A DNA stretch of 44,112 nucleotides from the NCBI GenBank assembly GCA_027449865.1, contig DAIDKV010000003.1, forward strand, positions 1 to 44,112. Direction: 5' to 3'. This stretch comes from Planctomycetales bacterium (lineage in GTDB: Bacteria > Planctomycetota > Planctomycetia > Isosphaerales > Isosphaeraceae). The position numbers and the translations under genes are program-made. This document shows positions 9,692 through 18,881 of this stretch, piece after piece. Under the pieces are notes generated by a model, which was given only the letters and a program-made list of their open reading frames with translations, was not told where the DNA came from and searched no databases. The stretch's first letter is position 1. Each line of letters opens with the position of its first letter.

Positions 9692-9976
9692 CTAGAAGAG
9701 GAGAGTTAACCCCTTGAGCTCGCGAATTTCGGCATAAATGCTTCGGACCTGCTCGGCCGTCTGAACGGTAATGTCGAGCGTCACAGCGACGTGTCGGCCG
9801 CCCGGCGTGCTTCGGACGGAATAATCGAGGTCGGAGTGCGCTGCGAGGTGTGAGTAGACGGCCGCGACCACCCGCGACTCGAAGGCGTCCTCGGTCTTGC
9901 CGATCGCCTTGATCCGGTAGACCCCGGGGAAAGCATGGATCGATTCGAGCAAATCGACCGAAGGACGATGATCCAT
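9692..9976 (-). CDS. DUF493 (YbeD/UPF0250-like) protein
   Basis: A 94-aa single-domain protein. SVDLLESIHAFPGVYRIKAIGKTEDAFESRVVAAVYSH and the C-terminal YSVRSTPGGRHVAVTLDITVQTAEQVRSIYAEIRELKGLTLLF follow the ferredoxin-like fold and pattern of E. coli YbeD. The role of the family is not firmly established; an ACT-like regulatory role has been suggested. The frame stays open another 78 codons upstream, but the ATG at 9976 has GGAGG just before it, and the extension has no domain-like content. It lies 139 bases upstream of the YrdC-phosphatase gene on the same strand. Confidence 0.85.
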   Translation of the reverse strand: MDHRPSVDLLESIHAFPGVYRIKAIGKTEDAFESRVVAAVYSHLAAHSDLDYSVRSTPGGRHVAVTLDITVQTAEQVRSIYAEIRELKGLTLLF

Positions 9977-10304
9977 GAACCCCTCCAGGGCACCTGGGAA
10001 CACGGGCCTGATCGTTTTATCATACGGACCGAGAAGCCGTTCGCCAATCCTCTGCGTTGAGGTCGATAGTCGCGGTGCCGGGAATGAGGATTTCTGGGGG
10101 AGCTTCTGAACGTAAGAGGAGTCGTTGACGTAGAAGCTGCGACGACCTCGCGATGCGACCGAGTCTGTCTGGTAGCCTCGACCCGGTTCGGCATGAGCTT
10201 CGCTCTTCATCAGGAATGCCTGGGATCATCGGGCGGAACGCGCATCCACTTTGAGGTTTCCGATCAAGGCGACGACAACGAGCGCAGAATCATCGGAGGC
10301 GGCC
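9977..10304. other. Divergent intergenic region, no independent gene seen
   Basis: 328 bases between the divergent DUF493 and Gly-rich TPR genes. It holds only upstream extensions of both frames. I see the two Shine-Dalgarno sites at its edges but no clear promoter, hairpin or repeat. Confidence 0.5.
9982..9986 (-). promoter_or_regulatory. Shine-Dalgarno site deciding the DUF493 start
   Basis: On the minus strand GGAGG lies five bases before the ATG at 9976. It supports a 94-aa product rather than the 172-aa open frame. Confidence 0.65.
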
Positions 10305-12584
10305 ATGGCAACCGTGAGGGAGAGCGTCGGGATCATTCTGGCGATCACCGCGGGGCTCTCGCTGCCGGCCGTTCCGGCTTACGCTCATGGTGGGGGACAT
10401 GGAGGTGGGGGACATGGAGGCGGCGGCCACATGGGCGGCGCCCCGGTGATGCGAGGCGGTGGGATGCACATGGGTGGCATGCCCGCGGCGAGGGGTGGAT
10501 ATGGAGGCGGATTCCGCGGTCCGTCGATCTCGGCGACGCCGCGCGGGATGAACGTACCACGCGGATATGCCCAGCCGGGTGGTATGCGTGGGTATGCTGG
10601 AGGGATTCGACCGGGCGGTCTGGCCGGAGCGTCCGGCGGACGGGCTCCCATGGCCGGGATGCCTCATTCGGGAGTCGGCGGCGCGGTGATGGGCGGCCGG
10701 CCTGGGGCAATCGGCAGCGCCGGGCACAATCCGTACGGGGTCGGGGCCCGACCGGGAATGATGACGGGCGCCGGGCACAATCCGTACGGGGTCGGGGGCC
10801 GCGCCCCGATGGGATCAATGGGCCATCTCGCCACGCACAACCCTTACAGTATGGGCGCGGGTCATCCCGGCGCGGGACTGGCGGGCGGCCGCGCCCCGGT
10901 GGGCCCGGCCGGCGGAATGGCTGTCCACCATCCCGGAGGAGTGGCCGCAAGTCACCCGGGTGGGATTGGCGGACGTGCTCCGATCGCTGGTGGACGGGTT
11001 GGAAACGGACTTGTCCCGACCTCTTTCCATCGACCCGGGCTCGCCGGCAATGGAGTCGCCGGCATTAACCGAACCGGTAACACCGTGCTCAACTTCGGCG
11101 GCAATCGTCAGTTCATGGTGGGACATAATGGGATTGGCGGCGCCTACGGAGCGATGCACCAGGGATGGCTCCACGGACGCTGGAACCCTGGGCCTGGCGG
11201 CTTCGGACGCGGCTGGGGCTACGGCCCCTATGGGAATCGAGGCTTCGGCTACGGCCGATACGGCTATGGTGGCTACGGCCGATACGGCTATGGTGGCTAT
11301 GGCCGATACGGCTATGGTGGTTTCTTTCCTGGATTCGGCTTCGGGCTTGGGGCGGGACTCGGTTTCGGATTGGGCTACGGACTGCTGGGCTACGGCGGTT
11401 ACGGCCTCGGCGGGTTCGGACTGGGTGGCTATGGTCTGGGCTTCGGCTATCCGTATTTCGGCGGTTATGGTCTGGGCTTCGGCGGTTGCGGGCTCGGACT
11501 GGGCTTCGGCGGGCTCGGCTACGGGCTTGGCAACATTGGGCTGGGATATGGCTACGGCGGCTATGGATATGGATACCCCTCTTACGGCGGCTACGGTCTC
11601 AGTTCGTGGATGTATGGGCCCTCACTCTACGATTGGGGCTATTCCAGTTACTCCAATCCTTACGGCTACGCTGTGAACGGGTCGAATGGCGGTACGACGG
11701 TGATCGTCGAGTCAGCGCCCTACGACTACAACCAGCCAATCAACACCCAGGCCGACGCACTCGATCCGGGAGTGACCAGTCCCGCGCTCAGTTCGTTCGA
11801 TGCGGCCCGCGCGGCCTTCAAGGCTGGCGATTACAACCAGGCGCTCAACACGACCGACCAGGCCATCCGACAGATGCCTAACGACGCCGCACTCCACGAG
11901 TTCCGGGCCCTGGACCTTTTCGCGTTACAGCGGTACGACGAGGCGGCGGCCACGCTTTACGCCGTGCTTTCCGCCGGACCCGGCTGGGACTGGGCCACTC
12001 TCGTCGGTCTCTATCCGAACGTCTCGGTGTACACGCAGCAACTGCGGGCTCTGGAAGCCTATTGCACGCAGAACCCGACGTCGGCCGCGGCGCGGTTCGT
12101 CCTGGCCTATCACTACCTGACGACCGGCCACACACTCGCCGCTTTCGATCAGTTGAAGGAGGTTGGAGCGCTCCAGCCGAAGGACACTCTATCGTCGCAG
12201 CTCGCCCGGCGACTCGAGCCCTCAACCCCTTCCAGTCCGGTCGGTCCGCCCGCTCTCCAGCCGCCCATCTCGGCGACGGCCCCCGCTCCGAGCGGTCGCG
12301 AGGGACGGCTCGAAGGGACCTGGACCGCCCGGCCCGATGCGAACACAACGATTTCGGTGGCGATCCCCGACCCAGGGCATTTCACCTGGACCGTCACCCA
12401 GCAGAACCAGCCCCGACAGCTCCAGGGCCGGTTGACGTACGGCAATGGCATCCTGACCCTCGCCCAGGACCAGGGCCCGGCGATGGTCGGCAACGTGACG
12501 TGGACCGACGAGAATCACTTTACGTTCAGGGTTCCGGGCGCCGCCGCGGATGATCCTGGGCTGACGTTTTCTCGACAGCCCTGA
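10305..12584 (+). CDS. Secreted Gly/Tyr-rich repeat protein with C-terminal TPR region
   Basis: A 759-aa exported protein. The signal peptide ends around AVPAYA (about residue 26). A low-complexity part (~27-470) begins with His/Gly (HGGGHGGGGH), continues with Met/Gly/Pro and GHNPYGVG repeats, then becomes almost pure Gly/Tyr/Phe/Leu (YGRYGYGG, GLGFGLGYGL). After an acidic linker, residues ~515-650 look like tetratricopeptide helices (AFKAGDYNQALNTTDQAIRQMPNDAALHEFRAL). The last ~90 residues (GRLEGTWTARPDANTTISVAI...) form a beta-rich module. Function unknown; a cell-surface or wall-associated structural role is an inference. The ATG has GGAGG six bases upstream. It is convergent, 13 bases apart, with the glycosidase gene. 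Confidence 0.85.
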   Translation: MATVRESVGIILAITAGLSLPAVPAYAHGGGHGGGGHGGGGHMGGAPVMRGGGMHMGGMPAARGGYGGGFRGPSISATPRGMNVPRGYAQPGGMRGYAGGIRPGGLAGASGGRAPMAGMPHSGVGGAVMGGRPGAIGSAGHNPYGVGARPGMMTGAGHNPYGVGGRAPMGSMGHLATHNPYSMGAGHPGAGLAGGRAPVGPAGGMAVHHPGGVAASHPGGIGGRAPIAGGRVGNGLVPTSFHRPGLAGNGVAGINRTGNTVLNFGGNRQFMVGHNGIGGAYGAMHQGWLHGRWNPGPGGFGRGWGYGPYGNRGFGYGRYGYGGYGRYGYGGYGRYGYGGFFPGFGFGLGAGLGFGLGYGLLGYGGYGLGGFGLGGYGLGFGYPYFGGYGLGFGGCGLGLGFGGLGYGLGNIGLGYGYGGYGYGYPSYGGYGLSSWMYGPSLYDWGYSSYSNPYGYAVNGSNGGTTVIVESAPYDYNQPINTQADALDPGVTSPALSSFDAARAAFKAGDYNQALNTTDQAIRQMPNDAALHEFRALDLFALQRYDEAAATLYAVLSAGPGWDWATLVGLYPNVSVYTQQLRALEAYCTQNPTSAAARFVLAYHYLTTGHTLAAFDQLKEVGALQPKDTLSSQLARRLEPSTPSSPVGPPALQPPISATAPAPSGREGRLEGTWTARPDANTTISVAIPDPGHFTWTVTQQNQPRQLQGRLTYGNGILTLAQDQGPAMVGNVTWTDENHFTFRVPGAAADDPGLTFSRQP
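10717..10797 (+). repeat. Two 30-bp direct repeats encoding GHNPYGVG
   Basis: Identical 30-bp copies at 10717-10746 and 10768-10797, spaced 51 bases start to start, within the Gly-rich coding region. Confidence 0.85.
11249..11320 (+). repeat. Three tandem 24-bp repeats encoding YGRYGYGG
   Basis: Three in-frame copies at 11249-11272, 11273-11296 and 11297-11320. I see only one substitution, in the third copy. The near identity suggests recent duplication. Confidence 0.9.
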
Positions 12585-12597
12585 GCGACCTCGACTT

Positions 12598-15495
12598 TCA
12601 ATCGACGACCATCCGCGAAAGCGTCGGCGACGACGCCACTCGACGGCCGTCGACGTAGACGTCGAGCCCCTTGCGGTTGTCTCGGTGAAGGTCGAACGAG
12701 GCGGCCTCCGGCGAATCCCAGACAATCGCGATGTCGTGGCCGTGATAGCGAACGCCGTCCAGCACAAACCAGTCGAGCGCACCGATGGGAAGCATCGGGT
12801 CGATTTCGAGCCGATCGTCGTCGCGAGGGACGAGCCCGATCAACTCGGGGATGAGAATGTCTAGCCAGGTCGAATGGTTGTAGTCGCGTTCGCCGGTTTT
12901 CCAGCGGGCGGTCTCGCCGTCGTAAAACTCGCCCGTCCAGGGGCGGCCGAGATCCTGGTCGCGATACTGGGCCTTCGTGAACGAGAGAAAAAGCTTCCAG
13001 AGGTGTTCTTTTTTCAGGGGCGAGTCGGTAAGGCCATGGTCCCGGCTCGCGCGGAGGGTCCGGGCCATCGCGGTCATCACCAGGGAATCGGCGTGCGGCC
13101 AGGTCGGACCGTTCCACATGCAGGTCGACGCACGGCCATCTCCTGGCCAGTTCCGCTGAGAGTACGCAGGACACTCTTTGGAGACCGAGGCCACCGGCCA
13201 GGTTGTCCAGAACTGGTTCGGGTCGAGGATCGACGCCCAGGCCGATTCATACCCCTTCCCCCAGGGTACCATCCCGAAATAGAAGGGGTAGACGCCGATC
13301 ACTTCCTTGACGTCGGCGACCGCGTCGTCGCTCGCCCGAAGCGAGTAGAAGAACGGCTTCTCCGGGCGCCACATCTTGGCGATGAGCGCATCGGCGATTT
13401 TGTCCGCCAGTTCGTCGAACTCCTTCGCCCGGTCGGGCTTACCCAGCATCCGATAGATCCGTGCGACCGCCACCGCGTTGCCGTAGTTGTACGCGGTCAG
13501 GTCCACTCGTTCGAGGGGAACCGGCTGAGCCGGACCGTGGAAGTCCCTCGATGTTGTGTAGCCGGAGAAGTAGAAGAACGAGGGCTGGTATTCCATCCCG
13601 GTCCACCAGTGCGAGTTGACTTCCAGAAGGCCGTCGCCATCCGGGTCGCAGGTCTTCTGCCAGCCACGGACATTCGCCGCCAGGGCTTCGACCACATTCG
13701 CGAGGAACGCCCGATCGGGATGAACGAGAGAGATGTCCCAGGCCGTCGAAGTAATCCAGTCTGTGTACTGGCCGTCGGCCGGGCCGTTTGGCCTCACGTG
13801 GCTCGGATAGACGCCGTCGGACTTCTCGTTGGTCACCCAGGTTCGCAGGTGGCCCTGAGTATATTTCGGGTCGCGGAGCCATCGGGCCTCGCGGATCTGA
13901 TGCCCTGCGCCGTAACTGATGACGTTCGCGTACCAGGTGCTGCGCCACCTGCCCTCCGACTGCGTCGGCCACTGCATCCGGCCGAGTTTTGGTGCGACAG
14001 TATTTTTGCGCAAGAGGTACGCCCGGTGATCGTACATCTTGCGAACCCACGGATTCGAACAGTCGAAGAAAGGGACCTTGGCGTCGAACCAGCCCTGGTA
14101 GGCCGCGACCTGATTCGCAACGATATCGCGGGCGTCCTGGTCGTCGGGGCGTATGATCCAGTTGCGGTAGCTCGTGAGTTTCAGGATCGAATCGAGTCTC
14201 GAAGTCTCGCCGGGGAGTTGCAAGCCGAGCGCGGCCTTGAAGATTTTCGTCCGACCGGGGGCAATCGTTTGCCCGTGGAGTGAGAAAGCCTCGGCCGATT
14301 CCACGCCGAAAGTCGGCTCGAAGGCCTCGAACACCTGCCCCCGTGCTGATCGATCGTAAGCAACCTTCAGCGTGCGAGGAGGATCGTCGAGAACGGCATA
14401 GCGAAAGAGAAAGTCGACCGGATAGCCATGCAGCTCCTGCCTTCCAAATAACGAGAGCGCCCGAGGTTCGCGGACCTCCCGATCCTTCCCATCGACTTGC
14501 ATGAGACCCGCGACGCTGCCGATGGCCTGATAATCAAAGGTCGACTTCGGTCGGATGATCGGCGTAACCTGGATCGTCTGGGGACGATCGGTCGGATTGT
14601 GGACTCGGACCACCGACACAAGAATATCCTCGGCCGTGATAAACTTGTCTGCCGTGATCTGAAGTGGACTCGACGGAATCCTTGAATTCCGACCATTCTC
14701 GTCGATCGGCCTCACACCATAGAGGCCGGTGTAGAATCGCTCGCCCGCGTGGTGGAACCTCAAGCGGAGTCTGGGCGATCGAACGGGATGAAATCGGACC
14801 TCATTCTTTCCCGATCGCGCGCTGTTTGGCCATGGACCCCGCGGAGTGAGAGCCATCCAGGCGCCTCCCTCGCCGAGGTATTCGATCTGGAATGACTGGG
14901 GCGGTCGGCATTCGCCGCGCGGCGTGTCGTCGAAGAAGTAGAGGTCGAGCCCTGAGACGGTCCGGGGCACGCCGAAGTCGATCTCGTACCAGTCGTCGCG
15001 ATGCCCGCTCGACCAGCACGTCCAGCGTCTATCGGGAGTGAACGGTTCTGTGAGTGGATTCTCGACCCGATCGCCCGCATAGGTGAACGATGCCGAGGCC
15101 GACATCGGCTTGCGGATCGCACCCTCGTAGTGGATGTGGCTGGGGTAATCGGTGGCTCGATCGGGGGCCAGAAACCCGTGGACGTCGCGGATCTCCAGGT
15201 CAAAGGCGGAGAGATTCGTCAGGAAGAGCCAGTGGACATCGTCGCCGAACGCCCAGCCCCGCGGGCTGGACGCCCAGAGGCGATCGCCGACACTCCCCAT
15301 CGGAACCTCCGGCCCATGAGGTCGGGCCAGCGACTCATCGATGGGGCGACGGCTGGCGACGAAGGTACGGCCAGGAATCGGCCCCGACGCCGGGCCTGGA
15401 TCGGCCGAGTTCGATCGGGCCGCGAAGAAAAACGGCCCCAGCGCGACGGCGATCCGCAAGAGACCGCCGCGAAACAAGGAATGCGAGCGAGTCAC
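12598..15495 (-). CDS. Secreted glycoside hydrolase with alpha-toroid domain (MGH1/GH63-like) and discoidin-like insert
   Basis: About 965 aa. Signal-like N-terminus (SLFRGGLLRIAVALGPFFFAARSNSA), then a region containing a discoidin/F5-8-type-C-like segment (ENPLTEPFTPDRRWTCWSSGHRDDWYEIDFGVPRTVSGLDLYFFDD). A beta-sandwich part follows (ITAEDILVSVVRVHNPTDRPQTIQV). The C-terminal half is an (alpha/alpha)6 barrel resembling GH63/mannosylglycerate-hydrolase-type enzymes: RMQWPTQSEGRWRSTWYANVISYGAG, CMWNGPTWPHADSLVMTAMARTLR and NHSTWLDILIPELIGLVP. It likely removes glucose- or mannose-type units from glycans outside the cytoplasm; the exact linkage cannot be told. The start is taken as GTG at 15495 because the frame further upstream overlaps the small basic gene. 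Confidence 0.82.
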   Translation of the reverse strand: MTRSHSLFRGGLLRIAVALGPFFFAARSNSADPGPASGPIPGRTFVASRRPIDESLARPHGPEVPMGSVGDRLWASSPRGWAFGDDVHWLFLTNLSAFDLEIRDVHGFLAPDRATDYPSHIHYEGAIRKPMSASASFTYAGDRVENPLTEPFTPDRRWTCWSSGHRDDWYEIDFGVPRTVSGLDLYFFDDTPRGECRPPQSFQIEYLGEGGAWMALTPRGPWPNSARSGKNEVRFHPVRSPRLRLRFHHAGERFYTGLYGVRPIDENGRNSRIPSSPLQITADKFITAEDILVSVVRVHNPTDRPQTIQVTPIIRPKSTFDYQAIGSVAGLMQVDGKDREVREPRALSLFGRQELHGYPVDFLFRYAVLDDPPRTLKVAYDRSARGQVFEAFEPTFGVESAEAFSLHGQTIAPGRTKIFKAALGLQLPGETSRLDSILKLTSYRNWIIRPDDQDARDIVANQVAAYQGWFDAKVPFFDCSNPWVRKMYDHRAYLLRKNTVAPKLGRMQWPTQSEGRWRSTWYANVISYGAGHQIREARWLRDPKYTQGHLRTWVTNEKSDGVYPSHVRPNGPADGQYTDWITSTAWDISLVHPDRAFLANVVEALAANVRGWQKTCDPDGDGLLEVNSHWWTGMEYQPSFFYFSGYTTSRDFHGPAQPVPLERVDLTAYNYGNAVAVARIYRMLGKPDRAKEFDELADKIADALIAKMWRPEKPFFYSLRASDDAVADVKEVIGVYPFYFGMVPWGKGYESAWASILDPNQFWTTWPVASVSKECPAYSQRNWPGDGRASTCMWNGPTWPHADSLVMTAMARTLRASRDHGLTDSPLKKEHLWKLFLSFTKAQYRDQDLGRPWTGEFYDGETARWKTGERDYNHSTWLDILIPELIGLVPRDDDRLEIDPMLPIGALDWFVLDGVRYHGHDIAIVWDSPEAASFDLHRDNRKGLDVYVDGRRVASSPTLSRMVVD

Positions 15496-15565
15496 CTGGG
15501 TCTCCGCTCCCCATCTCGAGGCCGAGGAAGCCCGGCATGACGAATGCCGTGGCCTCGATTTCCGC

Positions 15566-15655
15566 TTACTTCTTACGGTGGCGGATGCGGCTGCGCATGC
15601 GGCGCTTCTTGCGCCCAACCTTCCGACGTCCCTTACCTCGTCGACGACTGGCCAT
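15566..15655 (-). CDS. Very basic 29-aa protein, possible ribosome-associated peptide
   Basis: A 29-residue ORF of which about two thirds is Arg or Lys (MASRRRGKGRRKVGRKKRR at the start, ending RHRKK). The ATG at 15655 has GAGGAG at ideal spacing, and the ORF ends in TAA, both strong signs of a real gene. Size and composition resemble small ribosomal proteins such as bTHX or the AURKAIP1/COX24-domain peptides (bS22-like) of other bacteria. I cannot confirm homology by eye, so the ribosome link is an inference. It lies 70 bases before the glycosidase gene on the same strand, and 167 bases after the start of the dehydrogenase-family gene's 3' end. Confidence 0.72.
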   Translation of the reverse strand: MASRRRGKGRRKVGRKKRRMRSRIRHRKK

Positions 15656-15660
15656 GCGTT

Positions 15661-15666
15661 CTCCTC
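15661..15666 (-). promoter_or_regulatory. Shine-Dalgarno site of the 29-aa basic gene
   Basis: GAGGAG on the minus strand, five bases before the ATG at 15655. It is the main evidence that this very short ORF is translated, and it sets its start in a longer open frame. Confidence 0.7.
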
Positions 15667-15822
15667 GTACGGTGACGGAAAACTTCCATCCGAATCGGAC
15701 CGGGGCGCTTCCGACGTTCCCGGCGGGGACCAAAGAATGGATTCTATCCCGAGGGCGCCCCAAACCTCAAGTCCGAGACGCGGATGGAAGTGGGGAGGAC
15801 GTTCGAGGTCGTGGGGGCGTCC

Positions 15823-16743
15823 TCATTTCTTTCGGGCGTTCCAGTCGACGTTCGAGAAGCTCGCCAGGGCGAGCATGAGCGAGTGGGTTCCCTTGCGATC
15901 GTAGCCCTGCGCGGCGACGGCGCGATAAAGTTGCTCAGCCAGGGCAAGCCCCGGCAGGCTGAGGTTCATCCGCCGAGACTCCGCCAGCGCGATCCCCATG
16001 TCCTTCAAGAAGTGCTCGACGAAGAATCCCGGCTCGAAATTTCCCGCGATGATTCGGGGCCCTAGGTTGTTCAGGCTCCACGACCCCGCCGCCCCGCTGC
16101 CGACGCTCTGGAGGACAACATCCAGATCGAGCCCGGCCCTATAACCGTAGAGCAGCGCCTCGCAGACGCCGATCATGTTGGTGGCGATAAGGATCTGATT
16201 GACCATCTTTGTGTGTTGGCCGGCGCCGGCAGGCCCCTGATGGACGATCGTCTTGCCCATGGTCTCGAAGAGCGGGCGCAATCCGTCGACCACTTCCTTC
16301 TCACCGCCGATCATGATCGAGAGTCGAGCCTCGCGAGCGCCGATATCACCACCGGAGACCGGCGCGTCGACAGAGTGGACCCCCTTGGACTGAGCCGCCT
16401 CGGCAATCTCGACGGCCAGGGCCGGCTCGCTGGTGGTCATATCGACCAGGATCGAGCCGGTACGGGCACCGGCGAGGGTTCCCTTTTCGCCGAGCGTGAC
16501 CTCTCGGACATCACGCGGGAAGCCGACGATCGTGAAGACGACGTCGGACGTCTCGGCGACCGCGCGGGGCGAGGTCGCGAGCTTCGCCCCCATCTCCAGG
16601 AGCCTTCTTGCCTTGTCGGCTGATCGGTTGAAGACGGTCGCCTCGTATCCGGCGGCGATCAGGTGGCCGCACATCGACGAGCCCATTACACCCGTCCCAA
16701 TCCATCCGATCCGCGTCTTTCCCGGCGTCAGCTCGATCGCCAT
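15823..16743 (-). CDS. 3-hydroxyisobutyrate dehydrogenase / tartronate-semialdehyde reductase-family enzyme
   Basis: A 306-aa NAD(P)-dependent beta-hydroxyacid dehydrogenase, cytoplasmic. The Rossmann motif [10 protein letters not shown] is at 12-21, the substrate-binding DAPVSGG at 126-132, and the catalytic lysine in GQHTKMVNQ (Lys179). The all-helical C-terminal domain ([34 protein letters not shown]) is typical. Family members oxidise 3-hydroxyisobutyrate or reduce tartronate semialdehyde or succinic semialdehyde; context does not choose between them. It diverges from glyA. Confidence 0.92.
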   Translation of the reverse strand: MAIELTPGKTRIGWIGTGVMGSSMCGHLIAAGYEATVFNRSADKARRLLEMGAKLATSPRAVAETSDVVFTIVGFPRDVREVTLGEKGTLAGARTGSILVDMTTSEPALAVEIAEAAQSKGVHSVDAPVSGGDIGAREARLSIMIGGEKEVVDGLRPLFETMGKTIVHQGPAGAGQHTKMVNQILIATNMIGVCEALLYGYRAGLDLDVVLQSVGSGAAGSWSLNNLGPRIIAGNFEPGFFVEHFLKDMGIALAESRRMNLSLPGLALAEQLYRAVAAQGYDRKGTHSLMLALASFSNVDWNARKK

Positions 16744-16893
16744 CGGAACCCTCCCGTCGCGGCGTCTCTTGAGCGGGGTCGGCCCCCGTCGTTACAATTC
16801 CGAGTCGTCATCGCGGGCCACATTATAACGAGGGATCGCCGTCCGAACAGCGATCGCTCGATCTCACCCGACTATCCGACGCGAGCCTCCCCC

Positions 16894-18435
16894 ATGGCGT
16901 CTTCCCTGCTCGAACGCTATCTCCAGTCGAAAGACCTCTCGACCATCGCGCCCGGTTTCCTCGCCTACCTGGCCAACCTTGACATGGTTTCCCGGGTCGC
17001 GCCCGAGGTCGTTCGGTCGATCGTCCAGGAGCTGGCCGACCAGCGGTCGAACATCAAACTGATCGCCAGCGAAAACTACTCGTCGCTGGCGACGCAGTGT
17101 GCCATGGCCAACCTGCTGACCGATAAGTATGCCGAGGGAATTCCGCACCACCGCTTCTACGCTGGCTGCGACAACGTGGACTCGATCGAGGACCTCGCCG
17201 GTCAGCGAGCCTGTGAGCTTTTTGGCGCCTCACATGCTTACGCACAGCCCCATAGCGGCGCTGACGCCAATCTCGTCGCCTTCTGGGGGATTCTCAGGCA
17301 GAAGGTGGAGCTGCCTTCGATGGCGAAAATCCTGGGTGTTCACGATCCCGCATCGATCGCGGCCGGCGATTGGTACAAGCTCACTCCCGGCCAGTGGGAC
17401 GAAGTCCGGAGAGCTCTGGGCAATCAGAGGCTGCTCGGCCTCGACCTGGCCTCCGGCGGCCACCTCACCCATGGATACCGGCTCAACTCGTCCGGCAAGA
17501 TGTTTGAATCGTACGGCTACACCGTCGATCGTGAGACGTACCTGCTCGACTACGAGGTGATCGAGCGGCAGGCTCTGGAAGTTAAGCCGTTGGTGTTGAT
17601 CGCTGGGTTCAGCGCCTATTCAAGAAACATCGATTACGCCCGGATGCGCGAGATCGCCGATAAAGTTGGTGCCGTCCTGATGGTCGACATGGCCCATTTC
17701 GCCGGGCTGGTTGCCGGTAAGGTGCTGACGGGGAATTTCAATCCCATCCCGTTCGCACATGTGGTGACCACGACGACGCACAAGACCCTCCGAGGCCCGC
17801 GCGGAGGACTGGTTTTGACGACGCCCGAGTTCAGTGACGCTGTCGACCGGGGCTGCCCGCTCGTATTGGGTGGCCCACTTCCGCATGTGATGGCGGCGAA
17901 AGCTGTTGCGTTCACCGAGGCGCTGAGACCAGAGTTCGCCGAATATGCCCGGAAGATCGTCGACAATGCGAGGGCGCTCGCCGAGGCGTTCATGAAGAAT
18001 GGACTCTCGGTCGTCACCGGCGGAACGGACAACCACCTGATGGTCGTCGACGTTGCGAGCACACACGGGATAACCGGCCGTCAGGCTGAGGAAGCCGTCC
18101 GGCGCTGCGGGATCACGCTAAACCGCAACCCCATCCCGTTCGACCCGAACGGCCCCTGGTACACCAGTGGCCTTCGGTTCGGCACGCCTGCCGTCACGAC
18201 TCTCGGCATGGGTCCGTCCGAGATGGAGGAGATTGCCTCCGTCGTTGCGCTGGTGCTGCGTCACATCAAGCCTGGGACAACGAAGTCGGGCCATCGCGAC
18301 AAGTCGAAGTTCACCCTCGACGACGAGATTCGAGACCAGGCTCACCGCCGCGTGGACGCGATGCTCGCCTCGTTTCCGATCTATCCCGAGATCGACCTGT
18401 CGTTTCTCCGCGAGAGCCTCGGAGTGGCCTCCTGA
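16894..18435 (+). CDS. glyA: Serine hydroxymethyltransferase
   Basis: A 513-aa PLP enzyme converting serine and tetrahydrofolate to glycine and 5,10-methylene-THF. Hallmarks: LIASENYSS (57-65), the PLP lysine in VVTTTTHKTLRGPRGG (Lys297), VDMAHFAGLVAG and GGTDNHLMVVD. Compared with the E. coli enzyme (417 aa) there is an insertion of about 40 residues (~135-178) before LLGLDLASGGHLTHG and a longer N-terminus. The FPGxQGGP segment reads CPLVLGGP. Enlarged versions are known in the Chlamydiae/Planctomycetes lineage as I recall. The start is the ATG at 16894; the upstream frame is non-coding extension. A DUF4279 gene starts 5 bases after its stop. Confidence 0.95.
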   Translation: MASSLLERYLQSKDLSTIAPGFLAYLANLDMVSRVAPEVVRSIVQELADQRSNIKLIASENYSSLATQCAMANLLTDKYAEGIPHHRFYAGCDNVDSIEDLAGQRACELFGASHAYAQPHSGADANLVAFWGILRQKVELPSMAKILGVHDPASIAAGDWYKLTPGQWDEVRRALGNQRLLGLDLASGGHLTHGYRLNSSGKMFESYGYTVDRETYLLDYEVIERQALEVKPLVLIAGFSAYSRNIDYARMREIADKVGAVLMVDMAHFAGLVAGKVLTGNFNPIPFAHVVTTTTHKTLRGPRGGLVLTTPEFSDAVDRGCPLVLGGPLPHVMAAKAVAFTEALRPEFAEYARKIVDNARALAEAFMKNGLSVVTGGTDNHLMVVDVASTHGITGRQAEEAVRRCGITLNRNPIPFDPNGPWYTSGLRFGTPAVTTLGMGPSEMEEIASVVALVLRHIKPGTTKSGHRDKSKFTLDDEIRDQAHRRVDAMLASFPIYPEIDLSFLRESLGVAS

Positions 18436-18440
18436 ACTGC

Positions 18441-18881
18441 ATGTACGATGATGATTATGGGACATGCCGGCGGACGTTTGCCACGCTCCTGATCTATCCG
18501 GTCCGGACCGATCCCGAGGCAATCACCGTCCGCCTCGGCATCGAGCCAACGTTTCGTCACCGCAAGGGGGAGCCGATCCCTCCTCATAACTCACCGGCTG
18601 AGATCGACCTCTGGTGTCTGAGCACCAAGGGCTGGATCGAATCTCGGGACTCTCGACGCCACATCGACTGGCTTCTCGACGCCATCGAGGGGAAGGCGGC
18701 GATGGTCCGGTCGTTGCAGGAGGAGGGGGCACGAATCGCGATGAGTTGCTTCTGGCTCTCGCAGGCCGGCCAGGGCGGTCCGACGATCTCGCCCGGGCAG
18801 ATGCGGCGACTCGGTGGACTCAACCTCGAGCTCTGGTTCGATGTTTATTTCGACGACGCGGATTCTCCGGTCAACTCCTGA
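18441..18881 (+). CDS. DUF4279 domain protein
   Basis: A 146-aa soluble protein. TFATLLIYPVRTDPEAITVRLGIEPTFRHRKGEP, then LWCLSTKGWIESRDSRRHIDWLLDAIE and a C-terminal LNLELWFDVYFDD follow the DUF4279 pattern. The domain occurs in many genomes and is sometimes seen among immunity-type proteins; its biochemical role is unknown. It starts 5 bases after glyA and is almost certainly co-transcribed with it, although a functional link is not evident. Confidence 0.8.
   Translation: MYDDDYGTCRRTFATLLIYPVRTDPEAITVRLGIEPTFRHRKGEPIPPHNSPAEIDLWCLSTKGWIESRDSRRHIDWLLDAIEGKAAMVRSLQEEGARIAMSCFWLSQAGQGGPTISPGQMRRLGGLNLELWFDVYFDDADSPVNS

Noticed and set aside
9977-10210. N-terminal extension of the DUF493 frame
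   Set aside because: The ATG at 9976 has a good Shine-Dalgarno and the family starts there; the extension has no domain content.
10717-11320. Repeated units that could suggest a CRISPR array
   Set aside because: They are in-frame protein repeats without constant-length unrelated spacers.
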